The notes under the pieces were generated by a model, which was not told the origin of the DNA, did no database searches, and saw only the letters and a program-made list of their open reading frames with translations. A stretch of 64,000 nt of DNA, from positions 124,001 to 188,000 of the forward strand of contig NZ_JACHGF010000008.1 in assembly GCF_014202275.1 (NCBI RefSeq), given 5' to 3'. Positions within the stretch are counted from its first letter, which is position 1; each line of letters starts with the position of its first letter. The translations under genes and the position numbers were made by a program. The DNA is from Rhabdobacter roseus. Lineage in GTDB: Bacteria; Bacteroidota; Bacteroidia; Cytophagales; Spirosomataceae. Positions 28,179 through 36,901 of this stretch are shown piece after piece.

Positions 28179-29351
28179 TCAAAAAATAAGTCCCAGCAGA
28201 ATTCCCCCCAAAATAATGAGATAAGAAGGGACCCGCGTGAAGTACAGGATCAGCAAAGTACCTACTACCGTGAGCAGTGGTTGCCACTGGGTAGCCATGG
28301 GCTGGAACAGGATGATGGCCGCCGCGATGGTAAGTCCGCAACTGGTGGCGTGCACCCCCTGCAAGGACGCCCGCACACCCCGGTACTTTTTGAGCTGGTC
28401 CCAGAAGCGGTACACAAAGAAGATCAGGAAGGTACCCGGCAGGAAAATCCCGACCGTGGCCACGACGGCCCCGAGGATCTGCCCGCTGACGCCGTACTGC
28501 TGCATGGACATACTGCCCACGTAGGTGGCAATGGAAAACACCGGCCCCGGTACCAGCTGCGTCAGCGCCATGCCCGACAAAAACTCCTGCCGCGTGAGGT
28601 AGTGCTTAAACACCACAAACTCGTTGTAGAGCATCGGGATAAGTACCTGCCCGCCCCCGAATACCAGGCTGCCGTTGCGGTAGAAGTTCTCGAAGAGCCG
28701 CACGGGCAGCGACTTGGTGATGGCCCCCAGCGTGGCAGCTACCACCAGCACGGCCCCCCACAGGATAAAATTGCCCCACTTGATGCGCAGGGGCTGCTTT
28801 TCCATCACCTCGTGCTGCTTGAAGTTCAGCGAGGCCACCACGCCGCCGAGCACAATGACGATGGGCGTCACGAAGGGCGACGGGAAGAGGTACACGATGG
28901 CCGTCGAAACCAGCATCAGCGCCCAGCCCTGCACGTTACGGATCACCTTGCGGGCAATGCGGTAGGCCCCGAAAATCAGAAAAGCTACGGCCATGGGGCC
29001 TACGAAGCGCGTAAAACCCAGGGAGATATTTTTGCGCTCGAGGTAATGTACCCCGATGGCGGCCAGCGTCATGAGCGTGAGCGCGGGCAGCGACCACACC
29101 AGCAGCGTGAGGTAGGCCAGGCTGGGGCCGCCTATTTTGAAGCCCAGGGCCGTGACGGTCTGGGTAGAGGTGGGGCCGGGCAGGATCTGGCAGAGGGCCT
29201 GTAGCTCCAGGAGCTCCTCTTCGGTAAGGTATCGGCGCTTCTGTACGAGGCGCTCCAGCATGAGCATCAAATGTACCTGAGGACCGCCGAACGCCGTACA
29301 CGCCAGCAGCAGAACGTCTTTCAGGTAAATGATGTACCGGAATCGCCGCAT
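28179..29351 (-). CDS. chrA: Chromate transporter (ChrA, CHR family, long chain)
   Basis: This 390-residue membrane protein has two homologous halves. The first contains FGGPQVHLML and LPGPTSTQTVTALGFKIGG; the second contains FGGGQVLIPML and LVPGPVFSIATYVGS. These match the paired motifs of long-chain ChrA transporters. About ten hydrophobic segments fit the family. ChrA exports chromate from the cytoplasm, conferring tolerance, although distant members transport other anions. It appears monocistronic, and a MITE-like repeat lies upstream of its start. Confidence 0.93.
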   Translation of the reverse strand: MRRFRYIIYLKDVLLLACTAFGGPQVHLMLMLERLVQKRRYLTEEELLELQALCQILPGPTSTQTVTALGFKIGGPSLAYLTLLVWSLPALTLMTLAAIGVHYLERKNISLGFTRFVGPMAVAFLIFGAYRIARKVIRNVQGWALMLVSTAIVYLFPSPFVTPIVIVLGGVVASLNFKQHEVMEKQPLRIKWGNFILWGAVLVVAATLGAITKSLPVRLFENFYRNGSLVFGGGQVLIPMLYNEFVVFKHYLTRQEFLSGMALTQLVPGPVFSIATYVGSMSMQQYGVSGQILGAVVATVGIFLPGTFLIFFVYRFWDQLKKYRGVRASLQGVHATSCGLTIAAAIILFQPMATQWQPLLTVVGTLLILYFTRVPSYLIILGGILLGLIF

Positions 29352-29713
29352 CTTTTTAGTGAGCCGTTTTCAGGAGATAGTGGAGGTATTGCAATTCAAA
29401 AGGAAGGTACTTACATTTTGGGAATAGATAGCAGGCTGAGGTAGTTTTAGGTCGATAATTAGTACTTTTTAATTTTTAAAAAGACCAAAGGTACCTAGCT
29501 AAGAAGGTGCTTGAGTTAGTTTCTTTAAACTACAACTTTGTCTTTTCGGCTGCAACCGCTCGGCGGTCCGATTCGTTACTTTTTCAGCCCGTAGCCTCCG
29601 GCTACGGTCGAGGGCACCCCCCGTCCAAAAAAGTGCCTCGTTTCGCGCGAAAATCCTTCGTTTCGCTATTAAATTAATAACTCAAACACCTTCTAAAACT
29701 ACCTCGGACCATC
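29352..29713. other. Noncoding spacer containing a MITE-like element
   Basis: This 362-bp gap between two minus-strand genes is mostly filled by the repeat at 29500-29696. The part next to 29351 (AT-rich) would carry the chrA promoter. No other structure was identified. Confidence 0.6.
29500..29696. mobile_element. MITE-like repeat, copy 1
   Basis: The element is about 197 bp and has imperfect terminal inverted repeats. The left end is TAAGAAGGTGCTTGAGTTA; the right end, read inward on the other strand, is TTAGAAGGTGTTTGAGTTA. An internal palindrome occurs around GTAGCCTCCGGCTAC. A second copy in inverted orientation lies at 60572-60752 and shares most of its sequence apart from one variable internal segment. 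There is no coding capacity, so this resembles a nonautonomous miniature element. No parent transposase is in the window and target duplications are not evident. Confidence 0.75.
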
Positions 29714-30676
29714 CTATTTTTTCAGGCCCAGCTCGCGCAGGCGCTCGTCCAGGAATTCACCGGCGGTCATGTCGGTGTACAGCCTGGGGTACTCGGCATC
29801 CACGCAGCTTTCCAGGCAGCTGAGGTTCATGTCGGCGCGGGGGTGCATAAAAAACGGAATCGAGTAGCGCGAAGTACCCATCTTCTCGCGGGGCGGATTC
29901 ACCACGCGGTGGATCGTCGACTTGAGCTTGTGGTTGGTGAGGCGGTCGAGCATGTCGCCCACGTTCACCACGATCTGGTCGGGCAGGGCCGTGATGGCGA
30001 TCCACTTACCGTCGCGGCGAAGTACCTCCAGGCCCTCGGCGCTGGCCCCCATGAGCAGCGTAATGAGGTTGATGTCGCCGTGGGCGGCGGCCCGCACGGC
30101 CCCTTCAGGTACCAGGTCGGGGTTTTCGATAGGGAAATAGTGCAGCGCCCGCAGAATGCTGTCACCGTTTTTGACTTTATCCTCAAAGTACTCCTCCGGC
30201 AGGCCCAGGTACAGCGCAATGGCCCGCAGCAGGGTTTTGCCGGTTTGCTCGAAGGTTTTATACACCTCAAGGGTAAACTCACCAAACTCAGGTACCTCTT
30301 CGGGGAAAATATTGTGCGGCATATCGCCCACGGGCTCGGGCTGGCCCACGTGATAAAACTCCTTGAGATCCGCCACGGTAAAGCCCTTGGCTTTTTCTTT
30401 GCCCTTGCCTACGTAGCCGCGCTGCCCGTGCAACTCCTCGTGCTCGTATTTCTTCTTTTCGGCCTCGGGCAGGGTAAAAAAGCGCTGCACGGCCTGGTAC
30501 AGATCGTGCCGCAGGGCTTCGGAAAGCCCGTGGTTTTTGATGGCCACAAAACCAATGGTATTGAAAGCCGCGCCCAGCTCCTGCACAAACTGCTGCTTGC
30601 GCGCCGGATCACCGGCGGTGAAGTCGGCCAGGTCGAGCGAAGGTACCTCATCCAGCAATGCTTGTTCCATAGTCAC
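29714..30676 (-). CDS. 2-oxoglutarate/Fe(II)-dependent oxygenase, isopenicillin N synthase-like
   Basis: This 320-residue protein has an N-terminal DIOX_N-type domain (VPSLDLADF, GFVAIKNHG) and a jelly-roll core. The iron ligands are His199 and Asp201 (AAHGDINLITLL) and His256 (STIHRVV). The co-substrate arginine lies in RYS (Arg270, Ser272). It is therefore predicted to be active, hydroxylating or desaturating a small molecule using 2-oxoglutarate and oxygen. A second Met at codon 3 could be the start. It sits next to, but is not obviously linked with, the sigma factor gene, from which it is divergent. Confidence 0.92.
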   Translation of the reverse strand: MTMEQALLDEVPSLDLADFTAGDPARKQQFVQELGAAFNTIGFVAIKNHGLSEALRHDLYQAVQRFFTLPEAEKKKYEHEELHGQRGYVGKGKEKAKGFTVADLKEFYHVGQPEPVGDMPHNIFPEEVPEFGEFTLEVYKTFEQTGKTLLRAIALYLGLPEEYFEDKVKNGDSILRALHYFPIENPDLVPEGAVRAAAHGDINLITLLMGASAEGLEVLRRDGKWIAITALPDQIVVNVGDMLDRLTNHKLKSTIHRVVNPPREKMGTSRYSIPFFMHPRADMNLSCLESCVDAEYPRLYTDMTAGEFLDERLRELGLKK

Positions 30677-30978
30677 GTTTTTTTTGCAAAGTAGCGTACA
30701 ATCGGTTGTTTATGCAATAATAATAGCCCGAGAATCTCTGGCCTGCCCGCAAGGGGAATCCTCATGCCTACCTTATAAGTACTTCGTTCCCGACGGGGAC
30801 AAAAAATATCTTAACAGTTTGGTTAAATGAACAATTGTATAAATTACGATCTAAAATTGGTAATTCGCGTTTTAATAAGGTACTTGTAAAGAAAAAGGTC
30901 GGGCGTCGCACGCCGGGCCTCGCAGGTCGCGCGTCGCACGCCAAGGACTTCAACCGGAAGTTTGGAAAGACACAACAC

Positions 30979-31596
30979 ATGAAGCAGGCACTGGTTGACA
31001 TGAACACAAAGCTCGAGCAGGACCTGTGGCGGGAGTTTACGCGGGGGAGCCAGGAGGCTTTCCGGGCGCTTTATGACCGCTACGCGGAGGTACTTTACGC
31101 ATTTGGGCGGCGGTACACGTCCGACTCGGAGCTGGTCAAAGACTGTATGCATGACCTTTTCCTGGACCTGCACACCTACCGGGCGGGCCTGGCTCTGGAG
31201 GTAAACGTGCGCTTTTATTTGCTCAAATCGTTCCGGCGAAAGCTGCACCTGGCGCTGAAGAAACCCGCCCCGCTCTCGCTCGACCGCTGGATCTCCACCG
31301 ATCCCACCCTGCCGATGGGTACTTTTAGCTACGGCATTGAAGAAGAAATCGTGGCCGACGAAAAGCAGCGCGAAGCCCTGCACGCGCTGGCCCGCGAGCT
31401 GAACGAACTACCCGCCCGCCAGCGCGAAATCCTGTACCTGAAGTTCAAGCACGAGCTCGACTACGACGAAATTGCGGCCATCATGCAGATCTCGGTACCT
31501 ACCTGCCGTACCTTCGTGTACCGCGCCGTGAAGCAGCTCCGCACCCGGCTGGAAGGCTTTTCGGTGGCGTACCTGTTTCTCCTGCTTTTTGCCTGA
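30979..31596 (+). CDS. ECF-type RNA polymerase sigma factor
   Basis: Reading from the ATG at 30979 gives about 205 residues. Region 2 is seen in EAFRALYDRYAEVLYAFGRR and DCMHDLFLDLHTYR, and region 4 in LNELPARQREILYLKFKHEL followed by DEIAAIMQIS (HTH). An upstream in-frame ATG at 30835 would add 48 basic, repeat-rich residues and is unlikely. Such sigma factors partner a FecR-like anti-sigma factor and drive SusCD operons in Bacteroidota. The FecR gene follows after 533 bp and the STN-type SusC gene after that. GC-rich 12-bp repeats at 30903 and 30931 precede the start. Confidence 0.94.
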   Translation: MKQALVDMNTKLEQDLWREFTRGSQEAFRALYDRYAEVLYAFGRRYTSDSELVKDCMHDLFLDLHTYRAGLALEVNVRFYLLKSFRRKLHLALKKPAPLSLDRWISTDPTLPMGTFSYGIEEEIVADEKQREALHALARELNELPARQREILYLKFKHELDYDEIAAIMQISVPTCRTFVYRAVKQLRTRLEGFSVAYLFLLLFA

Positions 31597-31655
31597 TTCT
31601 CCTCGCCTAGGTACCTTACCAAGTACCTTTTGCACTTTACATGCCGCTGACTTGC

Positions 31656-31696
31656 CAAAAGGTACTTTGCTGAAGGTACCTCCCCTTTGGGTACTT
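31656..31696. repeat. 41-bp direct repeat, left copy
   Basis: The unit (CAAAAGGTACTTTGCTGAAG at its start) recurs at 31972-32012 with one mismatch. It contains three GTAC tetramers. Confidence 0.85.
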
Positions 31697-31805
31697 TATG
31701 GAGGAGTGAGTCTGTAACTAGTTTTCTTCAAGATATGACGCTTGTGCCCTCCCCGCGGCGGGAAACTTTATGAATTCATCCATCCCTGCATGATGAGCCG
31801 ATTCT

Positions 31806-31962
31806 GTGCCGTTAGGTACGCAACCCACCGCACGTTGCGTACTTAACGGCACGCGGGTTCCCTCCCTACATTCTCTTCTCTATAAACATTCGACCGCTAC
31901 GCGGCCACGAAGGCGCGTTCTTGGTATGTACGTTCGTTTGTCAATGCTTCTGAATCGTAAAT
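31806..31962. repeat. Dispersed hairpin repeat, copy 1
   Basis: This 157-bp noncoding repeat has a nearly perfect hairpin at its left end: GTGCCGTTAGGTACGCAAC pairs with GTTGCGTACTTAACGGCAC (31806-31852). The conserved part continues through CTATAAACATTC and GTATGTACGTTCGTTTGT to GAATCGTAAA. An inverted copy lies at 50126-50286. It resembles a REP- or MITE-type repeat. Confidence 0.8.
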
Positions 31963-31971
31963 CAAATTCTA

Positions 31972-32012
31972 CAAAAGGTACTTTGCTGAAGGTACCTCAC
32001 CTTTGGGTACTT
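31972..32012. repeat. 41-bp direct repeat, right copy
   Basis: This copy is identical to the unit at 31656-31696 except for one base, and it immediately follows the dispersed hairpin repeat. Confidence 0.85.
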
Positions 32013-32129
32013 GTTTGGACCGGGCAAAGGGTACTTATAGGAGGGGTACTTTGAAAAAAATCGAAAAAAAAATCGCGGGCGGTGTCTATGCCGGGGTACT
32101 TGGCTACTCTTAGCAAGAAACGACACAAC

Positions 32130-33314
32130 ATGAAAGGAAAGAAACCCTACCGGCTGGAAGACTACCTGAGCGACGAGACTCCGGTGGGAAAGGAGCAGGA
32201 CCTACCCCCCGAGCAGCGGGAAATGGCCGAACGCCTGCGGACGCTGATGCAGTCGGTGGAGGATGAAAAACTGGCGAGCCGGGATAAAGAGCAGCTTTGG
32301 GAAAGGCTCGAGCAAAGTACCCTGGCGGCGGCTCCCGGAGCGGTAGCTCCCGACGAAGAGCGGCCCGCCCGCCGCCTGGGCTGGCTAAGGATGGCGGCGG
32401 CGGTGGCCTTGCTGCTCACGAGCGTGGGCCTGGGCTACTACTTCCTGGCCCGGCCCGGCTCCGACGACGCCATGCGCCTGGCCGCCGCGCGCGCACCTAC
32501 CTCTTCCTCCACGCAGCTACACCTCTCCGACAACCGCACCATCGAGCTCGACCGGGAAGAGTCGACGATTGCCTACGACGGTGCCCGCATCCGGCTCGAC
32601 GCCGGTACGGTGGATCAGGTACTTGGCTCGGAAGAGGTAGTGTATAATACCCTGGTGGTACCTTACGGCAAGCGCGCCACGCTTACGCTGCACGACGGTA
32701 CCAAAGTCTGGCTCAACTCGGGCTCCCGGCTGGTGTATCCGGCGGTGTTTGGGGGCAAAAAGCGCGAAGTGTACCTGGAAGGCGAGGGGTACTTTGCGGT
32801 GCAACACCAGGCCCAACAGCCGTTTTTTGTCCACACCAAAAGTACCCAGATCGAGGTACTTGGGACGGAGTTTGACGTGAGCGCCTACGACGACGACGCC
32901 CAGGCCTACGCCGTACTGGCGCGGGGAAGCGTTGCTTTTACGGCCAATAAAACCGCACTTTTTGGCAAAATAGAAAAGAAAATAACGCCCGGTACCAAGG
33001 CCGTGTACGACCCGGCGGTGGGCGAGGTACGCCTCAGTCAGGTGCCCGTAGAGGAGTATACGTCCTGGAAAGACGGGTACCTGATCCTGCGGAGCGCGCC
33101 CCTGGCCGACATCCTGAAAAAACTCGCGCGCTACTACAAGTTGGATATTCGGTTGCAGGAGGCCGCGCTGGGGCAGGAGACCTTTTCCGGACGGCTCGAC
33201 CTGCAAGACGACTTTACCAGCGTGATCGACATCATCTGCGCCACCACGTCACTCAGTTATCACCAAAACGAAAGGAGGTTTCTACTGGAAAAAAGCATTC
33301 CCCAGCAAGAGTAG
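32130..33314 (+). CDS. FecR-family anti-sigma factor
   Basis: From the ATG at 32130 the protein has about 394 residues; an upstream in-frame ATG at 32082 is less likely. An N-terminal cytoplasmic region is followed by a membrane segment (about 85-107, MAAAVALLLTSVGLGYYFLA). A FecR domain follows (VVPYGKRATLTLHDGTKVWL, SGSRLVYPAVFGG, EVYLEGEGYFAV). The C-terminal DUF4974-like domain binds the STN domain of the partner transporter (LADILKKLARYYKLDI). It should hold the upstream sigma factor inactive until substrate binds the SusC below. Confidence 0.95.
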   Translation: MKGKKPYRLEDYLSDETPVGKEQDLPPEQREMAERLRTLMQSVEDEKLASRDKEQLWERLEQSTLAAAPGAVAPDEERPARRLGWLRMAAAVALLLTSVGLGYYFLARPGSDDAMRLAAARAPTSSSTQLHLSDNRTIELDREESTIAYDGARIRLDAGTVDQVLGSEEVVYNTLVVPYGKRATLTLHDGTKVWLNSGSRLVYPAVFGGKKREVYLEGEGYFAVQHQAQQPFFVHTKSTQIEVLGTEFDVSAYDDDAQAYAVLARGSVAFTANKTALFGKIEKKITPGTKAVYDPAVGEVRLSQVPVEEYTSWKDGYLILRSAPLADILKKLARYYKLDIRLQEAALGQETFSGRLDLQDDFTSVIDIICATTSLSYHQNERRFLLEKSIPQQE

Positions 33315-33422
33315 TTTTTGAATAAAAAGCGGAAGGCGCGGCAACGCCTCCCGCGGAGTAGCTCCCCCCGCCGGCAAGCGGTAGAGCCCTGAACTTATGT
33401 ATCACAAAAGTCAATCAAATGT

Positions 33423-36400
33423 ATGAAAAAATTTGACCACCTGGCGCGCTGTTGGTCCAGCCGACGGCGCTTTCAACATGTAGCACGGATTATGAAGTTG
33501 ACCGCAGTATGGATGTGGATAGGCTTGATGAGCGTCCACGCCGCGGGTTATTCGCAGAGCGACCGCATGGATGTTCACATCCGGAACGGCAGCCTGGCGA
33601 TGCTTTTCCAGCAAATTCAGGAAAAGACCGACTACCGCATTTTTTACAAGGACGACCTGCTCCAGAGCACCCGGGAAACCAGCCTGAACCTGGATCTGAA
33701 AAACGCCGAGGTGTCGGTCATTTTGAAAAAAGCCCTGGCTGGTACCAGCCTCAGCTACAAGCTGTCGGGGCGGCAGATCGCCATCGTGAAAAAAAGCGGC
33801 CCGGAGCAGGCACTGGCCACGCCGCCCGGCCGCCTGGTGCTCCCGGCGGTCGGGCCCGTAGCAATCCCGCCGGTGCGGGAGCTCACGGGTACCATCCGCG
33901 ACGGCAAAGGGGCGGCCCTGCCGGGGGCCAGCGTGGTGATCAAAGGCAGCAGCCGGGGGACCGTGTCGGATGCTGACGGGCGTTTTACGCTGAACGTAGA
34001 GACCGGAGACATTCTCGTCGTTTCGTTCATTGGGTACCTGAGCAAGGAAGTACCCGTGGGCAGCCAGACTACGCTGAGCATTCAGCTGCAGGAAGATATA
34101 GCTGGGTTGGAGGAGCTCGTGGTGGTAGGCTACGGTACCCAGAAGAAGATCAACGTGACGGGAGCCGTGAGCAGCATCACCGCCAAGGACATCGAGAGCC
34201 GCCCTGTGACTTCCTTAGGCTCAGCGCTGCAGGGCCTCATGCCCGGCGTGACGGTAATCAACTCGACCGCGCTGCCCGGCCAGAATGCCGGTAGTATCCG
34301 GATTCGGGGCGTAGGTACCTTGGGTGACTCCAACCCGCTGATCGTGATCGACGGCATACCGGGCGGGAACCTGAACATCCTGAACCCCGATGACATCGAG
34401 AGCATTTCGGTGCTGAAAGACGCGGCTTCGTCGTCCATCTACGGGGTGCGTGGGGCCAACGGGGTTATCGTGATTACCACCAAAAAAGGCCAGCAGGACG
34501 CCCAGCCCAACATCAGCTACAACGGCTACGCGGGCTTCCAGACGCCCACGGCCCTGCCGCGCTTTCTGGGCTCGCCGCAGTACATGGAGCTGCTCAACGA
34601 GTCGCAGCGCAACGTGGGCCGCAACCCTACCTACACGGCGCAGGAAATCGAGATTGCCCGCAATGGTTCCAACCCCAACTACTACGCCAATACCAACTGG
34701 ATCGACGAGATTTACAAGCCCCGAGCGCCCCAGCAAAACCACAACCTGAACATCAACGGCGGGGCCCAAAACCTGAACTATTACGTGTCGTACGGGTACC
34801 TGCACGAGGGCGGTCTTATTACGGGAGATAACTACAAAGCCAACCGCCACAACATCCGCTTGCGGCTGAATACCACCCTGCTCGACCGCCTGCACCTGGA
34901 CGCCAACGTGGGGTACATCGACCGCGCCTACTCGGGCTCCTCGGAGGGCGTAGGCTCGGGCTCGGGGCCCATCTACGCCGCGCACCAGATCCTGCCGCTG
35001 GTACCGGTGCGCTTCACGACCGGGGGCTGGGGGTACATTGGCGGGCAGCGCAACCCTATAGCTGTCACCACCGACGGCGGTACCAATACCTTCAGCTCGC
35101 AAGAAATTACCACCAACCTCAGCGCCACGCTGGACATCGTCGACGGGCTGCGCCTGCGTGGCCAGTACGGGCTGATCAAATCAAACTCGTTTCGTTCGAT
35201 TTTCTCCAAAACCATCAACTACTACAGTCCCGACGACGGCTCACTGATCTACCAGACCAACCCGGTCAATAAGATCGACGTGCGCGATTACTTTACCAAC
35301 TACCAAACCTTCCTGGGTTTCCTGGAATACGATAAGGTACTGGCTGAGAAGCACGAAGTGAAAGCCATGCTGGCGGCCTCGCAGGAATCCTACCGCTCCA
35401 ACTACTTCTTCGCCACCCGTACCAACCTGGCTACGCAGGAGGTAGAATCCATTAACCTGGGTACCGAAAACCAGCTCAACGGCGGCGATGCGACCCATAA
35501 CGCGCTGCGGTCGTTTTTTGGGCGCGTCAACTACGCCTTCAACAACAAGTACCTGGCCGAGTTCAACTTTCGCAACGACGGCTCCTCGCGCTTCGCGCCC
35601 GATGTGCGCTGGAACTGGTTTACGTCGGCCTCGCTGGGCTGGGTATTTACCGAAGAGAATTTCCTGCGGGGCATCACGAGCGTGATCGAGTCGGGTAAGG
35701 TGCGGCTGTCGTACGGCTCGCAGGGCAACGACAAGGTAGGAAGCGACTACGCCTACCTGGCCACGCTGGGGCCGGTGAATAATACCTTTCCCATTGGTAA
35801 CTCGCTCACCATTGGCTACCGGCAGGTAGGTATCCCCAACCGTCTGCTTACGTGGGAGTCGGTGGTGAAGCAAAACGCGGGGATTGACCTGGCGATGCTG
35901 CGCGGACGCCTGGGCGTCACGGCCGATTTCTTCATCAACAACACCAACGACATCCTGCTGTCGGTACCGCTGCCCGACGTACTCGGCGTAGGTACTTCGT
36001 ACCCGCCGCAAAACGCCGGGAAAGTAGAAAACCGCGGCTGGGAGCTGCAGCTATCGTGGCGCGACCAGGTGAAGGATTTCCGCTACGGAGCCAACTTCAA
36101 TATCTCCGACGTGCGCAACAAGGTCGTGAGCCTGGGCGACGTACCGCCCACCATTGGCGATCAGGTCCGGATGGTGGGTGAGCCCATCGGTGCTTTCTAC
36201 GGGCTGGTGGCCGAGCGCCTGGCGCAGGAGTCGGACTTCGACTACAACGCCGAAACGGGCCGCTACACGCCAAAGTTTCCGACCATCGCGGGGGACCCCG
36301 TAGCGCCCGGCGACATCATTTACAAAGACCTGGACGGCGACGGCGTGGTGTCGCTGGATAAAGACCGGACCGTCATCGGCAGTCCCATCCCGCGCTATAC

Positions 36401-36866
36401 CTACGGCTTCCGGGGCGATTTGGGCTGGAAGGGGCTCGACTTCAGCTTCTTCCTGCAAGGTGTAGGCCAGGTCGACGGGTACCTGGCGGGTGCCTCGCGC
36501 CACGCGCTCATCAACGAGGGCTCCCTGCCGCAGGAAATCCACCTGGACCGCTGGACGCCCGAAAATACCAACGCCAGCTACCCGCGCCTGACCTACCAGC
36601 AGTCGTACAACCAGCGGCTCTCGACCTACTGGCTGGAAAACGCCGCCTACCTGCGCCTGAAAAACATCCAGCTGGGCTACACACTACCGGCTAGTTTCAC
36701 GCAGAAGGTACGCGTGAGCCGCTTGCGCGTGTACGCCTCGGCTGACAACCTCTTTACCAAAACGAACTTCTTCTACGGCTACGATCCCGAGACGCCCGTG
36801 AGCACGGGAGGGTTTTATCCGCAGGTGAAAACGGTGGTATTCGGGCTGAACGTCAACCTTAAATAA
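33423..36866 (+). CDS. STN-type SusC/RagA TonB-dependent transducer
   Basis: This 1,147-residue protein has a signal peptide ending near residue 45. An STN (secretin/TonB short N-terminal) domain at about 48-125 (MDVHIRNGSLAMLFQQIQEK) is the mark of a FecR-coupled signalling transporter. Next come a carboxypeptidase-regulatory-like domain (about 155-225), the TonB-box region EELVVVGYGT, the plug and a beta-barrel. It lies 108 bp downstream of FecR and 35 bp upstream of SusD. It should both import a glycan and signal its presence through FecR to the sigma factor. Confidence 0.97.
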   Translation: MKKFDHLARCWSSRRRFQHVARIMKLTAVWMWIGLMSVHAAGYSQSDRMDVHIRNGSLAMLFQQIQEKTDYRIFYKDDLLQSTRETSLNLDLKNAEVSVILKKALAGTSLSYKLSGRQIAIVKKSGPEQALATPPGRLVLPAVGPVAIPPVRELTGTIRDGKGAALPGASVVIKGSSRGTVSDADGRFTLNVETGDILVVSFIGYLSKEVPVGSQTTLSIQLQEDIAGLEELVVVGYGTQKKINVTGAVSSITAKDIESRPVTSLGSALQGLMPGVTVINSTALPGQNAGSIRIRGVGTLGDSNPLIVIDGIPGGNLNILNPDDIESISVLKDAASSSIYGVRGANGVIVITTKKGQQDAQPNISYNGYAGFQTPTALPRFLGSPQYMELLNESQRNVGRNPTYTAQEIEIARNGSNPNYYANTNWIDEIYKPRAPQQNHNLNINGGAQNLNYYVSYGYLHEGGLITGDNYKANRHNIRLRLNTTLLDRLHLDANVGYIDRAYSGSSEGVGSGSGPIYAAHQILPLVPVRFTTGGWGYIGGQRNPIAVTTDGGTNTFSSQEITTNLSATLDIVDGLRLRGQYGLIKSNSFRSIFSKTINYYSPDDGSLIYQTNPVNKIDVRDYFTNYQTFLGFLEYDKVLAEKHEVKAMLAASQESYRSNYFFATRTNLATQEVESINLGTENQLNGGDATHNALRSFFGRVNYAFNNKYLAEFNFRNDGSSRFAPDVRWNWFTSASLGWVFTEENFLRGITSVIESGKVRLSYGSQGNDKVGSDYAYLATLGPVNNTFPIGNSLTIGYRQVGIPNRLLTWESVVKQNAGIDLAMLRGRLGVTADFFINNTNDILLSVPLPDVLGVGTSYPPQNAGKVENRGWELQLSWRDQVKDFRYGANFNISDVRNKVVSLGDVPPTIGDQVRMVGEPIGAFYGLVAERLAQESDFDYNAETGRYTPKFPTIAGDPVAPGDIIYKDLDGDGVVSLDKDRTVIGSPIPRYTYGFRGDLGWKGLDFSFFLQGVGQVDGYLAGASRHALINEGSLPQEIHLDRWTPENTNASYPRLTYQQSYNQRLSTYWLENAAYLRLKNIQLGYTLPASFTQKVRVSRLRVYASADNLFTKTNFFYGYDPETPVSTGGFYPQVKTVVFGLNVNLK

Positions 36867-36901
36867 GAGAGTGGGATTGTTTTTAAACTACCTATAAAGA
36901 C

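Larger units (their letters stand above)
31597..32129. other. Noncoding spacer between sigma and FecR genes, repeat-rich
   Basis: This 533-bp gap contains two direct copies of a 41-bp GTAC-rich unit (31656-31696 and 31972-32012) on either side of a dispersed hairpin element (31806-31962), plus a further cluster of GTAC motifs next to the FecR start. The arrangement suggests an insertion or duplication that pushed the normally tightly spaced sigma/FecR pair apart. The FecR promoter, if separate, would be here. Confidence 0.6.
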
